A DNA stretch of 64,000 nucleotides, from NCBI RefSeq assembly GCF_014337925.2, contig NZ_CP143423.1, forward strand, positions 3,936,501-4,000,500, read 5' to 3'. The notes below the pieces were generated by a model that was not told the origin of the DNA, made no database searches, and saw nothing but the letters and a program-made list of their open reading frames with translations. Shown here piece by piece: positions 45,601 to 52,533 of this stretch. Made by a program: the position numbers and the translations under genes. The DNA is from Roseobacter fucihabitans (GTDB lineage: Bacteria > Pseudomonadota > Alphaproteobacteria > Rhodobacterales > Rhodobacteraceae). Numbering within the stretch: the stretch's first letter is position 1; the number at the start of each line of letters is the position of its first letter.

Positions 45601-45775
45601 TATACCCAAACATATCTATGCTGTTGTCCTGCGCCCCGATGGCATCGTTGATGATGCGTTTGGGCAATTCCAGCGTGGCGTAGAGAAACGGGAAGGTGAA
45701 CAGCGTAAAGAACAGCAAAAACAGCTGTTCCCGTTTGGAAAACTTCCAAATGAACGCGAAAAGAGAGGATTCCAT
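42686..45775 (-). CDS. ABC-type membrane protein with degenerate ATPase and cyclic-nucleotide-binding domain
   Basis: About 1029 residues. Residues about 1-310 are an ABC exporter membrane domain with roughly six helices. Residues about 350-860 should be the nucleotide-binding domain, but Walker A reads AIQTSSQVERTALAEVL with no G-x4-GK(S/T), Walker B is LILDTVLASHD with Thr for the catalytic Glu, the signature is GLGGTNLASAFQERAAF, and the H-loop His is lost (IFLEDKF). About 290 extra residues separate Walker A from the signature. Residues about 880-1003 are a cyclic-nucleotide-binding domain (CLSGSAIMGYY, PGRLIGDLAIILDEPRQLDL). It may be a regulated non-hydrolysing membrane protein. ATG 45775 (MESSLFAF) is preferred over GTG 45811. 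Confidence 0.85.
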   Translation of the reverse strand: MESSLFAFIWKFSKREQLFLLFFTLFTFPFLYATLELPKRIINDAIGAQDNSIDMFGYTLTQVQFLMALCFLYLGSVLLHGLLKMRLNTMKGVLAERLLRRFRYRLITRMTRFPRAYFRNTSQGELVSMVTSEAEPMGGLMGDAVAQPVFQAGQMLIIVAFLFAQSVWFGLAGIALIPLQAYIIPMLQRQINQLNKKRIVEVRQFSSEIGETAAGIGDLRTNGGLRFRLAGFTDRLGRLFEIRFQIYQKKFFMKFLNNFITQLTPFFFYSAGGYLAITGDITVGALVAALAAYKDLSSPWKELLTYYNQVQDMSLRWEIVTERFAPKDMIDERLMEGEPDEIPHLDGAISIKNVTVRNSDGNAVIENINLEIPAGARVAIQTSSQVERTALAEVLTREVMPTRGSVTMTGLDLAQMHQAVIAARIGYAHSRPYLFDGTLGENLLMPLKSSPKTVLWDPNKKDKRTIEAERSGNSHDSLKADWIDPGLAGLNTAEEIRGWWFQLVEAMGLDEFMFRRMLVSRIDPETHARLANAIVGLREDVHAKLVERGLDGYVNRFDPEAFNPSIPLGGNLMFASPKRDISQRGLAAESSFLALISELGLAEQGIAISQTLIETLHQTFGMDGTNHPLFTALGIEEELYERLVDIALRRKEKGDQALSEEEFSLLLTVPFAFTAEQIGPGFPESFKQEILEIRRAKSDEMRERMRELFVPVALENYLPRLSLLENALYGRIAGVAGVQGELIEDLVAEVVAEHGLKRQVAETILDIKTGLGGTNLASAFQERAAFSRAGIKRPDVLILDTVLASHDAENRKQTRAKLRDLLPNTTMIFLEDKFENPTAYDMFVEIKNGRIDGVEQPDAQEGEDSGSDDLRRKIRVISRTELFANLDSRSQRLLAFSAQWYKTKKGQRIFSRDERADAAYLCLSGSAIMGYYDEDGEWHDIGTVEPGRLIGDLAIILDEPRQLDLVTLEDSKFLRIGAEEFRSVIETNPTVLLQLLRTVAGHLTGAAELLREARVSVPQEQNTTEKSDS

Positions 45776-45980
45776 TTTCCGGCTTTCGGGTTGGGGCCGA
45801 TCTCGTGCCACGGCGGGTTGCCGACCGCACCTTCAGTCAAGTTCATCCAATCTAGGCCCGCCCTTTTGCCAATACAAGCGCGCAAATGGTCATTGGCTGT
45901 GCGCAGATGAACGCGAGAGCCTTGCGGCGACAGGGTCTGTTAGCTATTCCGGGTGCAAGAGTTTTTGAAGGAAAGACCCC

Positions 45981-47744
45981 ATGTCCAGCCAGCGTTTTGA
46001 TAAATCCAGACTGCCCAGCCGCCATGTGACCGAAGGGCCCGCGCGCGCGCCGCACCGGTCCTATTATTATGCCATGGGCATGACCGAGGAAGAAATCCAC
46101 CAGCCACTGGTCGGTGTGGCCACGTGCTGGAACGAAGCGGCCCCTTGCAACATCGCGCTCAGCCGTCAGGCGCAGGCCGTGAAAATGGGTGTGAAACGCG
46201 AAAGCGGCACGCCCCGCGAGTTTACCACGATTACCGTGACCGACGGTATCGCCATGGGCCATGAAGGCATGCGCTCATCGCTGGCCTCGCGCGAGGCGAT
46301 TGCAGATACGGTGGAACTGACCATGCGCGGGCATTGCTATGACGCGCTCGTGGGGCTGGCGGGGTGTGACAAATCCCTGCCGGGGATGATGATGGCGATG
46401 ATCCGTTTGAATGTGCCGTCGGTGTTTCTCTATGGCGGCTCGATCCTGCCGGGCCGTGCGCCCAAGGGGGCATCGGTCCCTGCGGAATACGCCGACCGTG
46501 ATCTGACCGTGCAGGACATGTTTGAAGCCGTGGGTCACCAACAGAACGGTACCCTAACCGAAGCGGAGTTGGAAGTGCTTGAGCGCGTCGCCTGCCCCTC
46601 GGCCGGTGCTTGTGGCGGGCAATTCACCGCCAACACGATGGCTTGCGTGTCTGAGGCGATTGGCCTGGCGCTGCCCAATTCCGCCGGGGCCCCCGCGCCC
46701 TATGAGAGCCGCGACGCTTACGCCGAGGCTTCAGGCGCGGCCGTAATGAACCTGATCGAGAAAAACATCCGTGCGCGCGATATCTGTACCCGGCAAGCCT
46801 TTGAAAACGCAGCCCGGATCGTGGCCTGCACCGGCGGCTCGACCAACGCGGGTCTGCACCTGCCCGCCATGGCGCATGAAGCGGGCATTGATTTCTTCCT
46901 TGAGGATGTCTGCGAGATTTTCCGCGACACGCCCTATTTCGTCGACCTGAAACCGGGCGGCGCTTATGTCGCCAAGGATATGTATGAAGCCGGCGGCGTG
47001 CCTGTTGTGATGAAGGAATTGCGCAAAGCGGGCCTTTTGCATGAGGATTGCATGACGGTTACCGGCTATTCCATCGGCGAGGAACTCGACAAGGTCAGCC
47101 TTGAGGCAGACGGGCGCGTTGTCTATCCGATCGAAACGCCGCTGTCGAAAACCGGCGGTGTCGTGGGTCTTAAAGGCAACCTCGCCCCCGAAGGGGCCAT
47201 CGTGAAAATCGCCGGGATGGAACCGCAACATCTGTTGTTCACCGGACCCGCGCGCATTTTTGAATGTGAACAGGACGCGTTCGAGGCCGTGCAAAACCGT
47301 ACCTACGCAGAGGGCGACGTCTTTGTGATCCGCAATGAGGGTCCCGCAGGCGGGCCGGGCATGCGCGAAATGCTGGCCACCACGGCGGCTTTGTCCGGAC
47401 AAGGCATGGGCAAGAAGGTTGCCTTGATCACGGACGGGCGTTTTTCCGGTGCGACGCGCGGTTTCTGCGTCGGACATGTGGGCCCCGAAGCGGCGCATGG
47501 CGGTCCCATCGCACTGCTGAAAGACGGCGATATGATCACGCTGAACGCCATTGAAGGTACGATTTCCGTAGCCGTGTCGGATGATGACATGGCAACACGC
47601 AAATCCGAATGGCAAGGTGCCCGCCCGACAATCTACGGGGCAGGCGCGCTTTGGAAATACGCCAAGCTGGTGGGCCCAACCTATATGGGTGCCGTGACCC
47701 ATCCGGGCGCAAAAGACGAAGGCCATGAATATATGGAGCTGTGA
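45981..47744 (+). CDS. ilvD: Dihydroxy-acid dehydratase
   Basis: Fe-S dehydratase of branched-chain amino-acid synthesis, converting 2,3-dihydroxy-isovalerate and -methylvalerate to keto acids; 587 residues. Cluster-binding cysteines are visible in [26 protein letters not shown] and [16 protein letters not shown], and [14 protein letters not shown] and the C-terminal [15 protein letters not shown] motif are intact. GAAGGA lies about eight bases upstream of ATG 45981. Confidence 0.96.
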   Translation: MSSQRFDKSRLPSRHVTEGPARAPHRSYYYAMGMTEEEIHQPLVGVATCWNEAAPCNIALSRQAQAVKMGVKRESGTPREFTTITVTDGIAMGHEGMRSSLASREAIADTVELTMRGHCYDALVGLAGCDKSLPGMMMAMIRLNVPSVFLYGGSILPGRAPKGASVPAEYADRDLTVQDMFEAVGHQQNGTLTEAELEVLERVACPSAGACGGQFTANTMACVSEAIGLALPNSAGAPAPYESRDAYAEASGAAVMNLIEKNIRARDICTRQAFENAARIVACTGGSTNAGLHLPAMAHEAGIDFFLEDVCEIFRDTPYFVDLKPGGAYVAKDMYEAGGVPVVMKELRKAGLLHEDCMTVTGYSIGEELDKVSLEADGRVVYPIETPLSKTGGVVGLKGNLAPEGAIVKIAGMEPQHLLFTGPARIFECEQDAFEAVQNRTYAEGDVFVIRNEGPAGGPGMREMLATTAALSGQGMGKKVALITDGRFSGATRGFCVGHVGPEAAHGGPIALLKDGDMITLNAIEGTISVAVSDDDMATRKSEWQGARPTIYGAGALWKYAKLVGPTYMGAVTHPGAKDEGHEYMEL

Positions 47745-47749
47745 CGGGG

Positions 47750-47787
47750 TTCCCCCTGCTTGGCCTGACGTGGCCGTGCAGGGGGAA
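47750..47787 (+). terminator. Hairpin after ilvD
   Basis: TTCCCCCTGC and GCAGGGGGAA form a perfect 10-bp stem six bases after the ilvD stop, with an inner GGCC/GGCC stem in the 18-base loop. No T-run follows, so it may act as an attenuating or 3'-protecting hairpin rather than a classic terminator. Confidence 0.5.
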
Positions 47788-47837
47788 TGGCGACAGACAA
47801 CATTGATGCAGGAGTCCGACTATGCTCTTTTGAGAGC

Positions 47838-48323
47838 ATGTTTGAACCCAAACAGACCGTAAAGAACGACCCGGAAAAACGATGGTATCAATCTGACCGG
47901 GTTTTCTTCGGTTTCGGCGCTTGCCACATTCTGGCGGGTGTTTTCTTGGAGGACCCGCCGCTGGAAGGTTTTTACGGTGAGTGGATTGTTCCGGCCAAAG
48001 GTTACAGCGGAACCCATATCTATGCGACCAACGGCGTGTTGGCCTTTGATTTCCACGGGTATTCCTACAGGGAAAACCTGCTGGCAAAATACTGGCGTGG
48101 GCAGCAGAAGCGATGCCCGGACTGGGCGGCAACGATCATAGAGATCGACTTCCACCTGCTCGATACAGCAGAATTGAGTAAACGCAAACACCTTGGAGCT
48201 GATCAGTATTTCAATGATCCGCGCCCCAGAGCGAAGCAATTCATATCGGCGATCAAACCGCCTACCTTTAGTCGCGGTCGCAATGCCGCCGGGGGCCACG
48301 CCTGCCAAACATCACCTAAATAG
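47838..48323 (+). CDS. Hypothetical protein of unknown function
   Basis: About 161 residues, no family recognised. The core WYQSDRVFFGFGACHILAGVFL...GFYGEWIVPAKG...GTHIYATNGVLAFDFHGYS looks like a compact beta-rich protein with many aromatics. The last 25 residues are basic and low in complexity. I prefer ATG 47838 (MFEPKQTV), since the earlier in-frame ATG at 47787 falls in the hairpin after ilvD. It is convergent with ctpA. Confidence 0.6.
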   Translation: MFEPKQTVKNDPEKRWYQSDRVFFGFGACHILAGVFLEDPPLEGFYGEWIVPAKGYSGTHIYATNGVLAFDFHGYSYRENLLAKYWRGQQKRCPDWAATIIEIDFHLLDTAELSKRKHLGADQYFNDPRPRAKQFISAIKPPTFSRGRNAAGGHACQTSPK

Positions 48324-48325
48324 AA

Positions 48326-48355
48326 AAAGCCCCGGTGGAAATCCAACGGGGCTTT
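48326..48355 (-). terminator. Terminator of the gpmI-envC-ctpA operon
   Basis: AAAGCCCCG and CGGGGCTTT form a 9-bp stem with a 12-base loop; on the minus strand it runs straight into TTTTTC, a good T-run, 25 bases after the ctpA stop. It may also slow transcripts coming from the convergent gene. Confidence 0.75.
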
Positions 48356-48379
48356 GCCAGAATACCATGGGCAGTGCGC

Positions 48380-49720
48380 TTATTCGACCGGGACCAACGC
48401 GCTCAACCCCTTGAGGATATCAATCGCATAGGCAAGTTGGTAATCCTCTTCCCGCAATGCGGCTGCGGCATCGGCTTTGGCGCGGTCGGCTTCGATCTGT
48501 TTGATCTCATCGTCGGTCAGGCTGTCATTGTTCAAACTGCCACGCAAATCAGCCTCGGACCGCAAGGGGCGCGCGTTGCTTTCTTCCTCTTCTTCGGAGG
48601 TCTCCGGTTTGCGGCGTGGTTGCTCGACAACGATGTCGGGGGACACGCCCAAGGACTGAATCGAGCGGCCCGATGGCGTGTAATAGCGCGCAGTCGTCAG
48701 GCGCATGGCACCCTCTCCACGTAGAGGCATCACCGTTTGCACGGACCCTTTACCAAAGCTCTTGGTCCCGACAACAATCGCACGGCGGTGGTCTTGCAAC
48801 GCACCCGCGACGATTTCGGACGCTGAGGCAGACCCACCATTGATCAGCACGACAATCGGCTTGCCCTTCGCCAGATCACCTGCCGTCGCGTTGAACCGCT
48901 CTCCGTCCTGGATGTTGCGCCCCCGCGTGCTGACAATTTCACCTTTTTCCAGGAAGGCATCCGACACCCGTATCGCCTGCGTCAAAAGCCCGCCGGGGTT
49001 GTTGCGCAAATCTACGACGATACCGTTAACCTGGTCCATCCCCCCCGCCGTTTCGATCTGCTCTTTGAGGCCGGATTCGAGGTTGGTATAGGTCTGGTCA
49101 TTAAAGGTCGTGATCCGCAACACGACTGTGTCACCTTCGGTACGGGTACGCACAGCAGTCAGTTTGATCGTATCCCGGATGATGGATACATCGAAGGGTT
49201 CCGCCTCCCCTTCGCGCACAACCGTTATGAGGATTTCAGAACCCACCGGACCCCGCATCATATCAACCGCCTCATCCAGCGTGAGGCCCAGAACGGAATC
49301 GCCATCCACATGGGTAATGAAATCGCCCGCTTCGACACCCGCTTCATCCGCCGGTGTGCCATCAATCGGCGAGACGACTTTGACAAAGCCCTCTTCCTGC
49401 GTAACCTCAATGCCGAGACCGCCGAATTCACCGCGTGTCTGGACGCGCATCTGAGCCGCATCATCGGGCGACAGATAGCTGGAGTGCGGATCAAGCGATG
49501 TGAGCATCCCGTCAATCGCGGCCTCAATCAATTCGCCCGCCTCGACTTCTTCGACGTATTGCGCGCGGATGCGCTCGAAGATGTCGCCAAACAGATCAAG
49601 CTGCTCATAGACATTGCTCGACTTTGCCGATTCCTGCGCAAGCAACGGGCCTGCGATCTGCGTTGTAGCAATGACACCGGCGACGATGCCGCCCGCTGCC
49701 GCCATGGCAAATTTCTTCAT
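48380..49720 (-). CDS. ctpA: Carboxy-terminal processing protease (S41)
   Basis: Periplasmic serine protease, 446 residues. A signal peptide precedes AQESAKSSNVYEQL. A PDZ domain follows (FVKVVSPIDGTPADEAGVEAGDFITHVDG), and the catalytic part has VDLRNNPGGLL and the nucleophile Ser in NGGSASASEIVAGAL with the Lys in KSFGKGSVQ. It trims C-termini of periplasmic proteins, including cell-wall hydrolases, in keeping with envC six bases upstream. The acidic, low-complexity stretch near the end (RKPETSEEEEE) is common in the family. Confidence 0.95.
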   Translation of the reverse strand: MKKFAMAAAGGIVAGVIATTQIAGPLLAQESAKSSNVYEQLDLFGDIFERIRAQYVEEVEAGELIEAAIDGMLTSLDPHSSYLSPDDAAQMRVQTRGEFGGLGIEVTQEEGFVKVVSPIDGTPADEAGVEAGDFITHVDGDSVLGLTLDEAVDMMRGPVGSEILITVVREGEAEPFDVSIIRDTIKLTAVRTRTEGDTVVLRITTFNDQTYTNLESGLKEQIETAGGMDQVNGIVVDLRNNPGGLLTQAIRVSDAFLEKGEIVSTRGRNIQDGERFNATAGDLAKGKPIVVLINGGSASASEIVAGALQDHRRAIVVGTKSFGKGSVQTVMPLRGEGAMRLTTARYYTPSGRSIQSLGVSPDIVVEQPRRKPETSEEEEESNARPLRSEADLRGSLNNDSLTDDEIKQIEADRAKADAAAALREEDYQLAYAIDILKGLSALVPVE

Positions 49721-49726
49721 TTCTCT

Positions 49727-50869
49727 CTATCCATCCTTATCGGTTCGGAACCAGAGGCTCGGGTCCTCGGGTGAGTTATCCTGTCTGACCTCTATATAGA
49801 GCGTTTCTGAACGCTCGGCACCAGTGTCATCACCATCTGTTGAAAACGCGGCACGGTTTTTTGCCAAAGAGTCGCCCATAAGCCCCAATGGCGCGCCTGC
49901 GTCAATGACTTCTCCGGCTCTACCGTAAACAGTTTCTAAACCTGCAAGCACAAAAAGCACGCCTAATTCAGGTTCGAGAATCACCACCTGCCCCAGATCA
50001 AGCAGCGGTCCCGTGTAGCGGATGGTCCCGGCGACAGGCGTCGTGACGATGGCATGCGGTGCGGTCGCCATGATGATGCCCGGTCGCCTGATCCCGGCGG
50101 CATCGACCTCTCCGGCATTATGCAGCACAAGCCCGCGCACCGGGAACGGCAGGTCCCCCTTGTCGCCCTCAATCGAAACCGGGGCGGTCGCGGCGCTGTC
50201 GAGGACAACCTGATCCAGCCCTTTCGCGAAGCTGTCGAGCGTTTCCGCAGAAGCGATCAAAATAGCCTCACGCACCGGATCTTGGGGAAATCGCATCGGC
50301 AGATCGGTGCGATCCGCAATTGCCTGGTTGAGTGTGCTCCGGGCGTCTTGCACAGCGCGCAGCCCCGCCTGAAGCTGCATGGCCGCATCGGTCTGCACCG
50401 CGCGCAGTCTTTGCAAATCCATCAAATCCCGCCGCAGATCAGCGGCCTGCGCATTCAGCGCGGGCGTCATTTCGGCCAATAACATTCCCGCGCGCGCCGA
50501 CCCTGTCGCACCGCCAGGGTGCAAAAGCGCAACGGGCGAGGGTTTCGCACCCATTTGCTGGAGCACGGCGAGCAGCCCCGCGATTTCGCCGTCCTGCGCT
50601 TGCAGCTTTGCACTCAGATACTGTTCGCGCACCGACGCCTGCCGCAACCCGCTGCGCAACGCGCTCAACCCGTCCTCGAAGGCCTCGATCGTGCGCGTCA
50701 AAGCCCGTATGCGATCGCGCGCCGAACCCGCCTCTTCCAACTGCTTGGACGCCTGCGTCAGCACCTCCATGGCAGCGCGGGCCTGGCTGGCAATATCCTG
50801 TTGCGCCAAGGTGATTGACGGCACAAGAGATGCCCAGATGATGAAAACCCATTTCACGACAACAGGCAT
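49727..50869 (-). CDS. envC: EnvC-like murein hydrolase activator with degenerate LytM domain
   Basis: Periplasmic protein, 380 residues: signal peptide (VKWVFIIWASLVPSITLA), a long coiled coil at residues about 25-240, and a C-terminal LytM-like (M23) domain. The zinc ligands of M23 enzymes are not visible; where active enzymes read HGNGYYTLYAHL this one has EPELGVLFVLAGLE. It can therefore only activate amidases, as EnvC does in E. coli, not cleave itself. It overlaps gpmI by 16 bases and precedes ctpA by six. Confidence 0.88.
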   Translation of the reverse strand: MPVVVKWVFIIWASLVPSITLAQQDIASQARAAMEVLTQASKQLEEAGSARDRIRALTRTIEAFEDGLSALRSGLRQASVREQYLSAKLQAQDGEIAGLLAVLQQMGAKPSPVALLHPGGATGSARAGMLLAEMTPALNAQAADLRRDLMDLQRLRAVQTDAAMQLQAGLRAVQDARSTLNQAIADRTDLPMRFPQDPVREAILIASAETLDSFAKGLDQVVLDSAATAPVSIEGDKGDLPFPVRGLVLHNAGEVDAAGIRRPGIIMATAPHAIVTTPVAGTIRYTGPLLDLGQVVILEPELGVLFVLAGLETVYGRAGEVIDAGAPLGLMGDSLAKNRAAFSTDGDDTGAERSETLYIEVRQDNSPEDPSLWFRTDKDG

Positions 50870-52371
50870 TTCCCGGTCATTTCAGAGGGCACATCAAGCC
50901 CCATCAGAAACAACACCGTCGGTGCCAGATCGGCCAAACGCCCGTCCTGCATCGTTGCGCCTTCTGGCCCGCCGATGACCACAACCGGCACCGGGTTCAA
51001 CGTATGCGCTGTATGTGGCCCTCCCGATTCGGGATCAATCATCATGTCGCAATTGCCGTGATCCGCCGTTACGATCATGGCTCCGCCGACCTTCTCCAGT
51101 GCTGCCAAAGCCTGCCCCAGACCATGATCCACCGCCTCGCAGGCCGTGATTGCCGCGTCCAGATCCCCTGTATGACCGACCATATCGGGATTGGCAAAAT
51201 TCACGACAATCAGGTCGTATTGGGCCTTAATCGCAGCAACCAGGGCCTCTGTGACCTCATCTGCCGACATTTCCGGTTGCAGGTCATAGGTCGCAACATT
51301 GGGTGATTTGGGCATTTTACGGTCCTCGCCGTCGAATGAAACCTCCTCCCCGCCATTCAGAAAGAACGTGACATGGGGGTATTTTTCGGTTTCGGCCAGA
51401 CGGAACTGGCGCAACCCCTTCTGCGCGACCCAATCGCCCAGGGTATTCACGATTTCGGGCTTGGGATAGACCACGGACATATATTCAGAATGCGCCACAG
51501 AATATTGCGCCATGCCCATCAAAGCGACCCAGTTTGGGCGCGCGCCCGTATCAAAAGCCTCAAACGTCGGGTCCCCGATGGCCGACATGATTTCACGCGC
51601 ACGATCCGCGCGGAAGTTCAGGCAAAACAGACCATCACCATCCTGCGCGCCCTCATAGCCCTCCAGAACCGTGGGCGCGATGAATTCATCGGTTTCTCCG
51701 CGCGCATAGGCGGCCTCAATGGCCGATACCGCAGTTTTTGCGCGCGGGCCTTGGGCGTTCACAATGGCCCCATATGCTTTGCCAACACGATCCCATCGAT
51801 TGTCGCGATCCATCGCAAAATAACGCCCCGTCACCGATCCAATGCGCGGGTTTGCGGGCAAGGCCGCCTCCAGCGTTTCAAGATAGCCAATCGCGGATTT
51901 CGGGCTGACATCGCGCCCGTCAGTCAAGGCGTGGATGATCACGCGCACCCCGGCGCCATCCAATACCCGTGCCGCAGCAATCATATGAGACAGATGCCCA
52001 TGGACACCGCCATCCGACACCAAACCCAGCAAATGCGCCGTGCCACCGGTCTCTTTCAACCTCTCGATAAACGCATGCAGACGCGCGTTCTGCGCGAATG
52101 TACCCTCCTCAATCGCCAAATCGATCTGCCCCAAATCCATTGCGACAACCCGGCCTGCACCGATATTCGTGTGCCCCACTTCGGAATTGCCCATCTGCCC
52201 TTTTGGCAGCCCCACATCAGGGCCAAAGGTGGTCAGCGCGGCATGTGGACAGGTCGCCATGATCCGGTCCATATTTGGCGTTTGAGCCAGCACGGGCGCG
52301 TTCCCCTCAGGGCTTTCCCCGATGCCCCACCCATCCAAAATGCACAATACCACCGGTTTGCGGGCGACCAT
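50854..52371 (-). CDS. gpmI: 2,3-bisphosphoglycerate-independent phosphoglycerate mutase
   Basis: Glycolytic enzyme interconverting 3- and 2-phosphoglycerate with two manganese ions; 505 residues. VLCILDGWGIGE opens the phosphatase domain, the serine that is phosphorylated lies in QMGNSEVGHTNIGAGR, and metal ligands in FANPDMVGHTGD and VTADHGNCD. ATG 52371 has GAGGAG upstream; the open frame continues 162 bases further without homology. It is the first gene of the gpmI-envC-ctpA operon usual in alphaproteobacteria. Confidence 0.95.
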   Translation of the reverse strand: MVARKPVVLCILDGWGIGESPEGNAPVLAQTPNMDRIMATCPHAALTTFGPDVGLPKGQMGNSEVGHTNIGAGRVVAMDLGQIDLAIEEGTFAQNARLHAFIERLKETGGTAHLLGLVSDGGVHGHLSHMIAAARVLDGAGVRVIIHALTDGRDVSPKSAIGYLETLEAALPANPRIGSVTGRYFAMDRDNRWDRVGKAYGAIVNAQGPRAKTAVSAIEAAYARGETDEFIAPTVLEGYEGAQDGDGLFCLNFRADRAREIMSAIGDPTFEAFDTGARPNWVALMGMAQYSVAHSEYMSVVYPKPEIVNTLGDWVAQKGLRQFRLAETEKYPHVTFFLNGGEEVSFDGEDRKMPKSPNVATYDLQPEMSADEVTEALVAAIKAQYDLIVVNFANPDMVGHTGDLDAAITACEAVDHGLGQALAALEKVGGAMIVTADHGNCDMMIDPESGGPHTAHTLNPVPVVVIGGPEGATMQDGRLADLAPTVLFLMGLDVPSEMTGKCLLS

Positions 52372-52533
52372 CTGCTCTTCTCCTCTAATGGGTTTGCGGT
52401 CTTGTAGCGGCTTGTGCGCAAAGGGTGAACCACTTTTGCAAACCACCTGAGCGTTTTGCCCCCGGACCGCGCGCGATGCCATGGCGGTGCCGATAAACAA
52501 CCCCGCGCGCGGTTTTTGCGCATAAACTGTCAC

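Noticed and set aside
51373-52407. A 344-codon open frame on the plus strand
   Set aside because: Antisense to gpmI; the minus-strand protein has intact catalytic motifs.
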